From positions 189,121-253,120 of the forward strand of contig VTPC01005723.1 in NCBI GenBank assembly GCA_011009095.1: DNA of 64,000 bases. Reading direction: 5' to 3'. The translations under genes and the position numbers were made by a program. The notes below the pieces were generated by a model. That model saw only the letters and a list, made by a program, of their open reading frames with translations. It made no database searches and was not told the origin of the DNA. Positions 36,901-47,399 of the stretch are shown here, piece by piece (position 1 is the stretch's first letter; the number at the start of each line of letters is the position of its first letter). The DNA comes from Ignelater luminosus (lineage: Eukaryota; Arthropoda; Insecta; Coleoptera; Elateridae).

Positions 36901-37290
36901 TAGTGCAACCACTACCCCACTTTATTTATCGCATTGATTACAAATAAGGATATATCCACCTTCACTGGTAGAAAACCGCAAAATTTCAAACAAAATGTAA
37001 CCCTCCAAACCAAATTCATAGTCATAACAAAACTGTTATTAAAACATTCATACAATTCTTTAAGATAAACACCGAAAACACATTCCAAACACTCGCGTAC
37101 ACAAAATCGACGCAAATTCATGTGGAAAACTGAACTTTACAAGTGGAAATCTAGGAACATTTGGAAACTCGTGCCATCTTGACATTTAATTACTACAAAT
37201 AATCTATTCTTCTCTTTGAACCTTAGGTACAAAAATGCTTGAAGAAAAGCGATAAAATAACTCTTAAAGGACCTTAGAACTTTATAAAGA
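36900..37290. other. Unidentified GC-richer segment before the RTE element
   Basis: A minus-strand frame (36912-37121) with several Cys and aromatic residues lies here. Its reading continues upstream on the minus strand in other frames to about 37180. I recognise no domain. It may be an old coding remnant, but there is no support beyond composition. Confidence 0.25.
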
Positions 37291-37307
37291 GAAACTCCTA
37301 CGAAACG

Positions 37308-37667
37308 TTGTTAGGAAAAAGACGTGTACAGAAATCTTTCGAGAAAGACGACTTTGGCAATTTTGAATTGATTTATGTCGTTAATGGTATGTTAGTTTTG
37401 CAAGGAGATCTTAATGGAAGGGTTGGTAATAATGTATTAATGTCAGAAAAATACGTAGGTCAACACGGTGAGAGCACACTAAATTTAAAAAGGATAATAG
37501 ATTTTTCTGTTATAAACAACTTATTTGTAGCTAATACATTTTTTGAACATCCCGATATTCATAAATATACCAGCGTGGCAGAAAGCAGAAATGAAAAATC
37601 AGTTATTGAATTGCTATTTTGTAGAATTGTTAAAAAAAATGTGAAAAAAAATATCGGAAAGAGGTGA
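37308..37667 (+). pseudogene. RTE endonuclease (APE-type) fragment
   Basis: This encodes the second half of an exonuclease-endonuclease-phosphatase domain that nicks target DNA to prime reverse transcription. LQGDLNGRVG matches the GDFNARVG motif. GQHGESTLN and IIDFSVINNLFVANTFFEHP, with IHKYT, match the G.HG....N and NNLxIxNTxFxH...HKYTW motifs. The final catalytic SIIDY motif reads SVIELL, so the active-site Asp is Glu. The domain start is absent; the frame here begins abruptly at about 37300, the point of 5' truncation. Confidence 0.8.
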
Positions 37668-37730
37668 AAAAATAAATAGAATTAAGAAAGGGGGATTTTA
37701 TGTCAGGTGATGTAGAATTAATGTGGAGTA

Positions 37731-38282
37731 ATGAGAAAACAAACACCATGGTGGGACAAGGAGGTAACAGAGGAAATTAGATTGAAAAAGTCAACGTGGC
37801 AAAAATACTTGACGTCAAAAACAAATAAAAACTACAGTGCTTATCAGAAACAAAGAAAGAGGGTGAAAGAAACGGTGAGAAGATTGAAGAGGAAGACCTG
37901 GGAAAAATTTGGAGATGATCTAGGAAAGGGAACAGAAGGAAATAGGAAGAAGCTGTTCACAATGTTAAAAGGACTTAGACGAGAAAAACAATCAGAAACT
38001 CAATGGATTAAAGATAAAGAAGGTGATCTGCTGAAGAAGAAAGAGGAGATAGAGGAAAGATGGAAACAATTTTTTTGTGAGATATTGGAAGGAACAGAAG
38101 TGAATTCAGAAGATGGAGAGAAAGAAGAAACTAGAAGGCAGGCAGATGGGAACAATCATTATGACAATGATGAAATTACTGAATTGGAGTTTAAAGAAGC
38201 ACTAGGGTTGTTGGAAAATGGGAAGGCAGCAGGGATAGATGAAATAAAAAATTGTAGATACAACAGTGAAGAAAAAAACTAA
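37731..38282 (+). pseudogene. RTE linker region between endonuclease and RT
   Basis: A 183-codon frame, basic and rich in Lys, Arg and Glu, begins with TPWWDKEV, the conserved TPWWN.EV motif of this linker. It ends with EFKEALGLLENGKAAGIDEI, the NGKAxGxDxI motif that opens the reverse transcriptase. The frame then runs into unrelated sequence after about 38262. A mid-region coiled-coil-like stretch (KKKEEIEERWKQFFCEIL) matches the family's ExIxxRWxxYFExLLN block. Its start codon is not meaningful; the original protein was one long chain. Confidence 0.85.
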
Positions 38283-38458
38283 ATAAAATAATTTGCTTCG
38301 CTACAATAAATTTTGCAGTTTTAGTGTATTTCAGTGTATTTTAGTGTATTGTGCTCCGCCTGTGCGCCAACTCCCCACCTATAGGATGCAGCTAGATGAT
38401 AATTCTATCGGTATTGCTACAATAAAACTATTTCCAGACTTTTGGCTAATCCTGTATG
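38262..38458. other. Foreign segment replacing about 60 RT codons
   Basis: Between the NGKAAGIDEI motif and the YEEKRLRSLR motif the RTE frame is lost. The intervening ~200 bp does not encode the expected YRGI-type block. Instead it has tandem copies of ttttagtgtatttcagtgta (about 38318-38352), a GC-rich patch (tgctccgcctgtgcgccaac) and two copies of gctacaataaa (about 38298 and 38416). It looks like replaced or filler DNA. Confidence 0.6.
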
Positions 38459-38488
38459 AGGAAAAGAGACTTAGAAGCTTACGTAGTT

Positions 38489-39253
38489 GAGCCAAGTTTG
38501 AAAGATACTCAGACAGGCTTTAGAAAAGAGAGAAGTACTTAAGATTGGGTCTTTACACTAAGACAGATCTGCGGCAAAGTGATAAGAAGAGGGGAGAACA
38601 TATACACATGTGCTATTGACATCCAGAAAGCTTTTGATTCTGTAAAAAGAGAAGAAACATGGAAAGTGTTAGAAAAACGAAAAATTCCTTATGGCCTAAT
38701 AGAAGCAGTAAAGAGTATTTACAGAAGAACAAGTAACAAGATAAGAATACAGAATAATAACCAATTTATAACCAAAAAAGGAGTCAGGCAAGGTAGCATC
38801 CTGAGTCCGCTTTTGTTTATTGTTGTTATGGATAATATTACAAAAGCACTAAAGAACAAAACGAAGGGTGTGACGATGGGATATAGGAAATTAAAACCAA
38901 TGATAGTAAAAGAAGTAATGTATACTGATGATCTGACTTTGTGTACACCAACCAGGAAAAGTCTAGAAAAACACATAAAGTACTGGAAAGAAGAACTTAA
39001 CAAATACGGAATGAAAATTAATATAAAGAAAACTGAAATTCTGGCACTTGGCTTGGAAACACAAGATATACAAATGAAAATCGACGATAATAAGTTACAA
39101 CAGGTAGACCAATTCAAGTATCTGGGTTCCAAAATTAGCGGGAAAGGCAGCATGGATTCCAAAATTAATAACAGAATTAATACGGCAAATAAGGTATACT
39201 ACGCCTTAGTAAAATCATTTATAAATAAGAAGGAAGTGAGCAGACGGACCTAG
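38489..39253 (+). pseudogene. RTE reverse transcriptase
   Basis: Reading starts at GAG 38489: EPSLKDTQTGFRKERST, then a TAA stop (38540-38542), then DWVFTLRQI, CAIDIQKAFDSVKREETW (motif A, Asp intact), GVRQGSILSPLLFIVVMD (motif B), and VMYTDDLTL (motif C, YTDD in place of YADD, both Asp kept). Then WKEELNKYGMKINIKKTEIL and FKYLGSKISGKG follow, the thumb-side motifs. A GTG at 38579 is not a start; the frame continues upstream. A TAG stop follows at 39251-39253 with homologous sequence (YGVESWIISEKH) continuing beyond it to the frameshift near 39345. The catalytic Asp residues are intact, but the product cannot be made. Confidence 0.9.
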
Positions 39254-39345
39254 ATAAACGATAAAACTGTATTTGTAGCTATATTGATATATGGAGTAGA
39301 ATCATGGATCATATCTGAGAAACATAAAAGTGAAGAGCCTGCGAA

Positions 39346-39675
39346 ATGAAATTTCTCAGAAGAATTTTAGGAGTTACGAAGCTGGATAGGATTAGAAGTG
39401 TAAGAATAAGGGAGTTATTGGAAGTGGATCCATTGAAAGAAATTATAAAAATGGTAAGAATGCCTGAAAAAAGACTGGCGAAGAAGATATGGAAAGTTAA
39501 AGTTAACAAGAAAGGGAGGGGAAGACGAAAGAGAACATGGGATGACCAGGTGGTAAAGGTTTTGACTAATAAAGGAACTGGGTGGAACAGTGCAGTTAAA
39601 GTGGCTAAAGACAGAAAGAAATGGAAGAAACTTATTAGGGGTAATACAAGCTCAACTCACAATCCTCAACACTGA
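39346..39675 (+). pseudogene. RTE C-terminal domain
   Basis: In the frame one base off the RT frame: MKFLRRILGVTKLDRIRSVR, then IRELLEVDPLKEII, then GRGRRKRTWDDQV, then GWNSAVKVAKDRKKWKKLI. These match the E-M-K-F-L-R-R...DR.RN..IR and GRP..RW.DDI...GxxWxxxAxDRxxW motifs at the end of RTE-type proteins. Protein homology continues across the frameshift, so this is one broken gene rather than a separate ORF. A TGA ends it at 39675 and the 3' UTR is only about 20-30 bp before the taag repeats. Confidence 0.9.
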
Positions 39676-39710
39676 AAGGTAGATGAGGACTGAATAAGTA
39701 AGTAAATTGT

Positions 39711-40330
39711 GTCATTAATGTCAATGTCCAGTAAAATGAATTGCTACTTCCATGTCCAAAGATGCTTATGTATATTTAAGGGAATTTCTTGGGCCCATTG
39801 TTCTTCGAATAATAAATGATTAACAACCGATTAGGTTTCGGTCGGATATTGAACCTGAATCGCTCGGTCGAAAGCCCTTTCAATAGATTAACTATTTATA
39901 TTACCTTCATTGTTCCAAGTCGGTTGACACCTTCTAGTTGTTTTGCAAGAAGTGTTTAATTTATTTATTTTAAAGAATTTGTTATATTTATTTTTATTTT
40001 CTTGCCCTTTTATTTTTATTGTTCTTATTCTTTTTCTTTTTCTTTTAGTTGATATTATTTTTCTTTGTCATATTGGTTGGTTTTATTTATAAATAAGGCA
40101 AAAGTATTGGTTGAACTGAAAAGGTTCAGGTTGAGAAAGAAAATCTGCTGCTGCTGGAGCTAGTTGCGGTTGCTTATTGAGTGAAACACCGATTCGCAGT
40201 GCATTGTGGGCAAAGCCGCGTATCAGCCAATGAGATTCTTCCATTGGTAATAATACTATTGGAATTGAAAGAAGCCTATGTCCCTTCTAGCTTGTGTCAG
40301 TATTATTGTAAAGAAGTATTGAGATATGCA
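39711..40330. other. AT-rich DNA, partly T-rich low complexity
   Basis: A T-rich run with ctttttctttttcttttag-type sequence lies at about 40028-40048. The motif gctgctggagctagttgcgg at about 40147 resembles part of the right hairpin arm at about 40466. No gene recognised. Confidence 0.4.
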
Positions 40331-40331
40331 C

Positions 40332-40479
40332 TGCAGCAGTGAAGGCTAATCAGTGACCTAACTTCAAGGTAAGCCCGGACCGCTTGATTGGTTTAAATTG
40401 TCAAATTATAGAGAAACTAACCAGTCAGACTGTTCCGGCCTATTCTGAAGTTAGCTCACCGATCGCTGCTGGAGTTAGT
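40332..40479. repeat. Long imperfect inverted repeat (hairpin or foldback element)
   Basis: The left arm (about 40332-40394, containing cagtgacctaacttcaaggt and cttgattggttt) pairs with the right arm (about 40414-40479, containing aaactaaccagtcagactgt and ctgaagttagctcaccgatc). Arms are about 60 bp, roughly 80 percent complementary with a 7-bp gap, and the loop is about 20 bp. An isolated direct relative of the right arm tip lies at about 40147. This could be a foldback/MITE core or a transcribed structured RNA; no transposase or terminal duplication was found. Confidence 0.7.
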
Positions 40480-43400
40480 CATTGATTAAGTTTGATAACG
40501 TCATTTATAGTTCTGGTAATGTTGGTACATAGATTTTAAATTAATTCGCAGAATGAATCATTTTTGGAGAGATTTAAGTTATTCCAACTGGACTGTAGAT
40601 TGAGAATCAAAAGAACTAAGCAAACTTCCTTCTTTATCGATCACATTTATGTTTTTGCTAGAACTTTCGGGTTTTAAGATAAATAACTCGACAGATTTTT
40701 GAGGCAGTTACCACAGATCTCATCTTAGCCATTTTTTAGGAGAATTCATTCAATAATGGAAAACCTAGGACCCCTTGGAGTTTCGAATACTTTAGTAACC
40801 TCAAAGAATATTTAAACTCGGTGGTTCCTGAAATTTCTTCTGAAGAAAATTTCTAAATTATTGGTTAAATTTAAAATCTCCCTTTTCAGGATTCTCAACC
40901 TGGGTATTCAAATACAGATTGTTCTCAAAACAAGACTAGACAAGGCAACACTATTTCTCAATAAATAACTTAGAAATTGTTGTTCAAAGCGATATCTAGA
41001 AGTTTTAAAAATTTACATTTTTTAGGAATTTTATTCTTGCCACAAAAGATTGATATTCTCAACAATCTATGCTAGCATTTCTTGATCACTAAAGAGTGAA
41101 TTTTTAAAACTCTAATTTTAGGCAGGCAGAAAGACAAGATTTCAAAAGGCAAATGATAATTTATTATAAAAAATGAAGATACATCAGCAGAGTTCTTCTG
41201 CATCACTTTTAGGCCGTCGTCGCGCTACAGCGCTCTTCTTCTTTATATTCCCTTTAAGAAACCTTAAAGGTTAGCCTTAATTTCGGCATTCATTTCTCGG
41301 ATTTGTCGTTTTATCTTTCTTTTGTTGATTAATGGTAATATAAAGTGTAATCAAAATTCCTCACTTTGCATTTTGAGCATTTCTTGTTAGTTACGGAAAA
41401 TCGAAATATAACCAATTTAGAGTAAGTTTTGGTTTTTATTAAATTAGCAGGAGATTTTCAGTTTTCTAGCATGTGGACTACATTTGTAGATATAGAGCAA
41501 TCGAGTAGGCATACACCTGAATGAAACAGTTTTTTTTTTAAATTAAGGAACATAATGGATATTATGTAAATAGGATCTAACTTTGATGGAATTGTAAATT
41601 TAACAAATTAATGCTTAGCATTAATAAATTGCGAAGTGTAGGAGTAGTAATATCATTTCACATTATATCTAGTTTACAGATTTGTTTAAAACTTTTCTTG
41701 TTGCCTCCTTCACACAATAAATTGTTATTGGGCGTTATACATTTGCTACTACGCATAAATGAATGGAATTTACGTAGGTTTTATATTTGCTGATTTGAAC
41801 TTGATACAACAGAATAATGATAATTTTCTTTGTTATAAATTTATTATGTGATAATAAACGTGTGATTTAAGAAAGTGAAAATATGTTAATTTTTGGTATT
41901 TATGAACAACGTTTATGTTTTGCAACTTATTTTATCCTTATTTGAGTTTGAGCGTCTTTGATATTAAATCCTTATGAGTCAGCATGTAGAAAAAATATTC
42001 TATAGGTCATTAACTTAAAGAAGAAGAATATACCGTTTTTAATTATCTTTCCTAATAAGTTTTGTTAATTAGAAAGAATAGAAAACGTCAAAGTTTCAAG
42101 TATTTTACATTTTTATTCGCGGAAAAATAACAATCGACATTTTGCTATTAATAATAATTATTTCATTAATTCTGTAATGTTTAGAATTTAATTTCGCAAT
42201 ATTTGATTTTCCATATATGTTTTGTATCAAGGTTTTATAACATGTTATACCACAATTGCAGAAATAGTGTGTGTAATATTTACAATTTACTACGTATTCA
42301 GGATATATCCATAGGCGGGTATTTGGAACACATTAGTATACAGGTATTATTTTTGAAAATTATTTTTGTGTTTGTTGTAAAGTAAGAAGCTGCTGATCTT
42401 TAAGTTGGTCTTATTTCATCAGCAATATCAAAGTTCATTTACACACTTTAAAATTAATTGATAATTAAAAACAAAATTAATTTTTAATAGTGTAATATAC
42501 TCCTGCATAAGTTAATATCATCAATAAATTGTCTGCTACTGGTTTAAACAGATATTATCGTGATTTTATAATTATAAACTACACAAGTTTTGTTTGAATA
42601 CTAATAGGAAGGTAACAAGGATAGCCGTAAAGCAAGTTGCTTGAAGAAATAATGTTCTTTTCCAAAATTACCTTGTAATTTAAATTGGCGTAGAAAATAT
42701 TAGATTCTGTAACAAAATTGACACAAGTCTCACTTGAGAAAAAATTTAATTACTCCAAGGTCTGTGCCAACAAATCTGAGACACTCTGTAGTGAAAGAGA
42801 TTGTGTTGATGTTTATATTCACAATGTTTGCTTGTTTTATCAAGAAAAACATTTTAATCAAGTAATTGCAATCATTTTGAATAAGAACAAATAAGTGCTT
42901 AACCATCTTACATTTGCCTTTAGTTAATCGTTTGATCTTTAAGCAACTGTAAATAAATCCAACTTGTACAATCATTATTGGAAAACAAAGTCTGCAAATT
43001 ACTTTTAAAAAAAAACACTGCAAGAGAACGAATGGTTTATTTTACATAAATGCAATCAAATGCGTTTGTGAAGAACTCTTTTTTTTAAGTGAAACAATGT
43101 GACCATTGACATAATCAAAGCAACTATTTGTTAATAAAGAAATGTATTATTGATCCATTAGTAAAAATAATATAAAAAAATTGCGATAAAAACTTTTCAG
43201 GGCTGTTGTAAAATTCATACTTACATACTCACCAAACTAAGTTTCAGTTGGAAGCTTTGGGCATCAGTTAGGAATGGAGGCAATAAATGAGAATGCATAT
43301 ACAATGCAAGATTTAAGTTTGAAGAGAAGAATTTTTTTGGCAATAGAAGTAATTCCTATTAAAAGGTTTTATTAAAATTGTATGATTAAACAATTCTTAC

Positions 43401-44400
43401 CTTAAACTCGTCAAATTTAAATATCCCTATCAAAACAAAAGGTAGTAAAACTGTAAACACTCGGAAGATCTATTTCTAATTGGCTCAACCAAAGATTTAT
43501 CATAATTAATGCCAATCATTTTAATAATAATCTACAGATTTGTGCATTTTCTAACAATTTCAATTCGTTAATCAACGCAGAAACTCTTTACGTTATATTT
43601 TCTGAAGAAACCTTGCTCTTATCCCTGATATATAGTTAATTATTAATTAAATGATTTGTAGTTTAAAGTTAATTAGAAATATAAATCATTATTAAAATGG
43701 TTTTAAAATTTTTTGAAATAATATAAACAATATACTCTAAACTTTACTCATATCAAGTTTTTATTGAAATAAGAGAATTTATAAATATATCTGCCTCTAT
43801 TTTTAATTTTATCTTTACACATATCAATTTTAAATATTTTATAACTTAATTTTATGCCCCTGAAAAAGATTTGATATAGAACCGAAAGCTTGAGTTCATA
43901 AAAAATAGATTTTTATTCTGGTTGAAATTTAGTTTTACTCCAAGACGAGTTGAACTAAGCTTCTAAACCTACAATTACTCAGACAAGTTATGAAACTTAT
44001 TATACAAATACACAAGATTGTGTAAAGAAACGCATTCGAAAGGTATTGTAATCCAGAAGTTTCGTTTCAGTCCAATCAGGGTAGGCAACGACCCTTACAA
44101 CTAAGAGTTTCGTATCAATAACACAGCAGAAAACCATCCCAGTAACTCTGACGGGAACTTCACTGCCGTACATCAAAATGTGTTGAAACTCTAACTTTTT
44201 TTAATTTTGAAACGGAGAAACTGTTTCTGAACCATTTGACCAATAAAATTGTACTCTTTGAGGAAAAGTAAAGCATTCGACTATAAAAAACTGCTAATCG
44301 CCGCTCTTAGGTAAAATCATATTTTATTGATTTCAATCAGTTCATGAAGGCAATATAATTAAAGAACTGTGTATTCATCCTTGGCACCATTCATAATAAT
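40480..44400. other. AT-rich DNA, no gene recognised
   Basis: No recognisable protein, RNA or repeat structure. The minus-strand frame at 42730-43023 (97 codons) is Lys/Ile/Phe-rich as expected for chance in AT-rich DNA. A GC patch near 41210-41240 (taggccgtcgtcgcgctaca) is unexplained. Confidence 0.45.
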
Positions 44401-44411
44401 AATAAAGAATA

Positions 44412-46257
44412 AACAGCACAAGAATGCGAAATCGACCTTAAAAATGTTCCGAAGGATTATTGGTTACTAAAACGTTATGATATTGTCACAATTGAGCAGG
44501 AAACCAACCCTATATTTCCTGTTAAAGAATCTGGGAGCAACATACTTTACTACGTTTCTGATAGTGAACTATCTGACGTTATACATCATGCTCATATTAC
44601 TGTCGGTCATGGGGGGAAAAGACCACATGATTAAAAAACTGTCAAAATTTATATAAAAAGGTAATTCGGTATGATATAGAGCTATACATCCAACTTTGTA
44701 AACCGTGTCGACAAAAACAGAAAGGTGTTAAAAAATGTAACATTCTTGTAAAGCCTAAATTTCTTCGGAGTTTAATTCCCATTGTCAAGGGGACTTGATC
44801 GACTTTCAGTCTTACCCAGATGGTGAAGGCAAGTTTATACTGGTTTACAAAGACAACTTGAATAAATTCGTTGTGTACGAAGACTTAAATCAAAACGGGT
44901 AGAAGTAGCCTAGGTCTTGTTAGATATTTTTATCCTACCTGGCGCCCCTGCTATACTCCAATCAGATAATTACATGAAGTTTGCGAATCAAATTATTTAT
45001 AATTTAAAGCAGTACTGGTCTTTATTGGCTATTGTACATGACAAGCCAAGGCACTCTCAGAGCCAAGATAGTGTTGAGAAGGCGAACCAAGATATCGAAA
45101 ACAGGTTGATTATATGGCTGCAAGGATTGTACGACACTTTTTACAATCCATTTTTTCCAATGGTTCTTTTTCCAATAGTATTTTTTCTAATGGCTTTTTT
45201 CCATAAGTCTAACCTAACTTATTAATTTTCATTTTAATAACGGTAAAGATTGTTAGTGGAAAAATATATTGTTGGAAAAAATGAATTGGAAAAAAGAGTT
45301 TGGAAAAAATGACTTCTCCCGGCTGCAAGATAATACTACTGGATACTGGAATGAAGGTTTAAAATTTGTATAGCTCATGAAAACTAGAGCTTTTTATTCT
45401 GGAATGAAACAAACACCTTAGGCGGCTTTTTTTGAATGTAAGATAAAAGTAGGCATTACATTACCAAATGAAGTTACGCAAAATTTTGAAAGTGACGAAG
45501 ATTTAGAGAGAGTTATTACTAATAATACTAATCAAGCTAATACACAAAATAAACCTGCTCAGGATGTAACCTTTGAAAAGCCCGAGTCACGTTATCAACC
45601 ATCAGCTGCTGTAGATACATTTAACGAGCTATCAGAATACTTTAAGTTGTGTATGTTTTAAAGAGACATGTGAAACTCAGACTTGCAAAGGATGCAACTA
45701 AACTATTAATTCCATCTGTGCTGTGCCAAAAAATCAAATAATTACAAGAGCCTTGGGTCACTTTTTATGTCCTATATGTTAGAGAACTATAGTAGCAACT
45801 GTAACTCGGCATTCTGCAAAAGAAAACTTGGAAGAATAAGCAGAGAGAATGCTGAAACATTGTAACAAAAAACTCTATCGGCATCTATCGGTACAACTGT
45901 AAGGATTCTAGTGCAAGAAGTTGATAGGGGACGTGGTGATGCTCGAAGTATTCTACCTAATGTCATAAATAAAACAGACGATGGACTGTACTCGGTACTA
46001 AGCAATGGGCTGTTAAATCGCTTTATTCTAGATCCCAGTTTACAGCTTGTCAGAAAGGATTCTTAGATATTAAAAATGTTCCTGACAATGAAATTACCTT
46101 ACGTTCAGTTGCAGTTTTGCCATCTACCGGAAAGGATCGAGGATTTGTCAGAAGCAGTTGCAAAAAGAGCTGTGGAACAATGAAGTGCTTGTGCGTTAAG
46201 AAAAAGCCACTTTGTTCTCGTAAATTTCATTCAAGTTTACCTTGCAAAAATAAATAG
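44412..46257 (+). pseudogene. GINGER/KRBA2-type integrase pseudogene
   Basis: This remnant resembles transposon-derived integrases annotated in animals as KRBA2- or SCAND3-like. Order: an N-terminal part (WLLKRYDIVTIEQ at about 44460); the zinc-binding segment with VIHHAHITVGHGG and LCKPC; the first catalytic region DLIDFQSYPDGE (about 44792); LKSKR-type sequence; GAPAILQSDN, with the second Asp at 44965-44967; and RHSQSQDSVEKANQDIE, with the catalytic Glu at 45076-45078. The frame resumes after a nested insertion as DNTTGYWNEGLKF. A C-terminal region includes TVRILVQEVDRGRGDARSIL and a Cys-rich tail with CKKSC, KCLCVKKKPLC and LPCKNK before a TAG at 46255-46257. The triad is intact but several stops and frameshifts inactivate it. 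Confidence 0.85.
45125..45320. mobile_element. Nested 196-bp MITE with 9-bp target duplication
   Basis: The 9-bp sequence ggctgcaag occurs at 45116-45124 and again at 45321-45329, and deleting the segment between them restores the integrase reading WLQDN in frame. The insert has subterminal inverted repeats of about 54 bp: the left starts cattttttccaatggttctt and the right, reverse-complemented, starts cattttttccaaactctttt. Both are built of ~17-bp sub-repeats around ttttttccaa. A 9-bp duplication is typical of Mutator-like elements, but the family is not identified. Confidence 0.8.
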
Positions 46258-46400
46258 AAAAATCTGTTCCCATAGACTTTTGACAAATACACGTTTGATG
46301 TTTGTTAAGTTCCTGTTTAGTTTCTTAAGCAAAATATTTTTTTAATTCCAATAAGAGTTTGATTTATATTTTTCATTTCATACCTTTCCTGATGTATTAT

Positions 46401-46540
46401 AGGCATTGTATAGATCTCCCAGGCATATTATAAAATGATTAGGTAACGTATATAGAAATATTTGAATTAGAAAAGATTTCATACATTGTCTGAAATCGTT
46501 AGTCATTCTATAGAATACCTAGGCTTTCTGTAGAATGCCT
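46401..46540. mobile_element. Palindromic MITE, about 140 bp
   Basis: The left arm (46401-46438, aggcattgtatagatctccc and onward) pairs with the right arm (46504-46540, ending tctgtagaatgcct). Reverse-complemented, the right arm reads aggcattctacagaaagcct. The arms are about 36 bp and roughly 70 percent complementary; the spacer is AT-rich. The hexamer attata flanks both sides within a few bases (about 46396 and 46543), a possible target duplication. The class is not identified. Confidence 0.55.
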
Positions 46541-47380
46541 GAATTATATACTTTGCCGGTAACATATATACGTCAATCAGTTGGGATAATGCGACGCTAC
46601 CAGTCTATTTAAAAAAGAAAAGTAAGTCAAACTTTTAAAGCAGTTTAGAGGTTAGTGAACAAAGCAGAAATTGCAGGTAGACTTTTAAAAATAAATAGAA
46701 AAAAAAGAGAAACTGAAGTAGGGAAATTGTAGTAACTATTAGAGTTCTAAGATTTGTCACGTATGATATCAACATAAGGCAACTTAATTGAGAAATTGTG
46801 TATTTATCCGTGTAATTGTTTGTTTAAGTTTTGTGGATTAAAATAGAGTATGAGTTTAAGACTTAAATAGTTTTATAATTACCTTAATTAAGACCCGCAG
46901 ATTTTAATACATTTTCACATCATTTAACAGAAATGGCGGAATCAAGTCCAGGATGATTCAGGATTTCTCAAAATCCTGTAATGTACACATTTGCAGCAGT
47001 GCATTTGATAATCAATTGTAGCTGTTGGAGTTATTCGCATTCCGGTAGCTTTTGCTGTTCATTTTGTCCATTTACTAAAAAATACGACATTGTCGGCACT
47101 AGTAATTTGTACGTTTCCTGGACAGAATTCTTGAAACTTAATTTTGCGTCCTGTTGGTTTTCAGAATATGCACAATACATCAGTGATATGAGATCTAACG
47201 CTAAAATCTACACAGAATGGCCTTTTTAATTTTGCATACTTACTCTCTCTGTCCCTCTCTTTCTCTCGTTTCGAGTTGAAACAGTTTCGCAAGGTTTTTC
47301 TCAATTTTTTTTCTCCAAAATAATATTGGAGTGTTTTCCACTTTTGTATCTTTCTTATCATTGCTTACACTTTTTTCTAC
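46541..47380. other. AT-rich DNA, no gene recognised
   Basis: A frame at 46981-47229 has several Ser, Cys and Trp residues but no recognised domain. A tctctctctgtccctctctt pyrimidine-rich run lies at about 47240-47270. Confidence 0.4.
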
Positions 47381-47399
47381 ATTATCGATATAATGAAAA

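Larger units (their letters stand above)
37300..39710 (+). mobile_element. RTE-like non-LTR retrotransposon, 5'-truncated, best preserved element
   Basis: The element holds, in order, a partial AP endonuclease (37308-37667), a linker (37731-38282), a foreign or lost segment (about 38262-38458), reverse transcriptase (about 38489-39345) and the C-terminal domain (39346-39675). Then comes a short 3' UTR ending in repeats of taag at about 39694-39706, as RTE-type elements end in short tandem repeats. It lacks the first part of the endonuclease. Frames are broken by few lesions: stop codons at 38540-38542 and 39251-39253, a frameshift just before 39346, and damage at 37668-37730. That is much less decay than in any other element here, so it is among the youngest insertions. 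Confidence 0.85.

Noticed and set aside
38719-39162. 147-codon minus-strand frame
   Set aside because: It is the antisense shadow of the RTE reverse transcriptase.
42730-43023. 97-codon minus-strand frame
   Set aside because: Composition (Ile, Phe, Lys, Asn) is what chance frames in AT-rich DNA give; no motif, no splice context.
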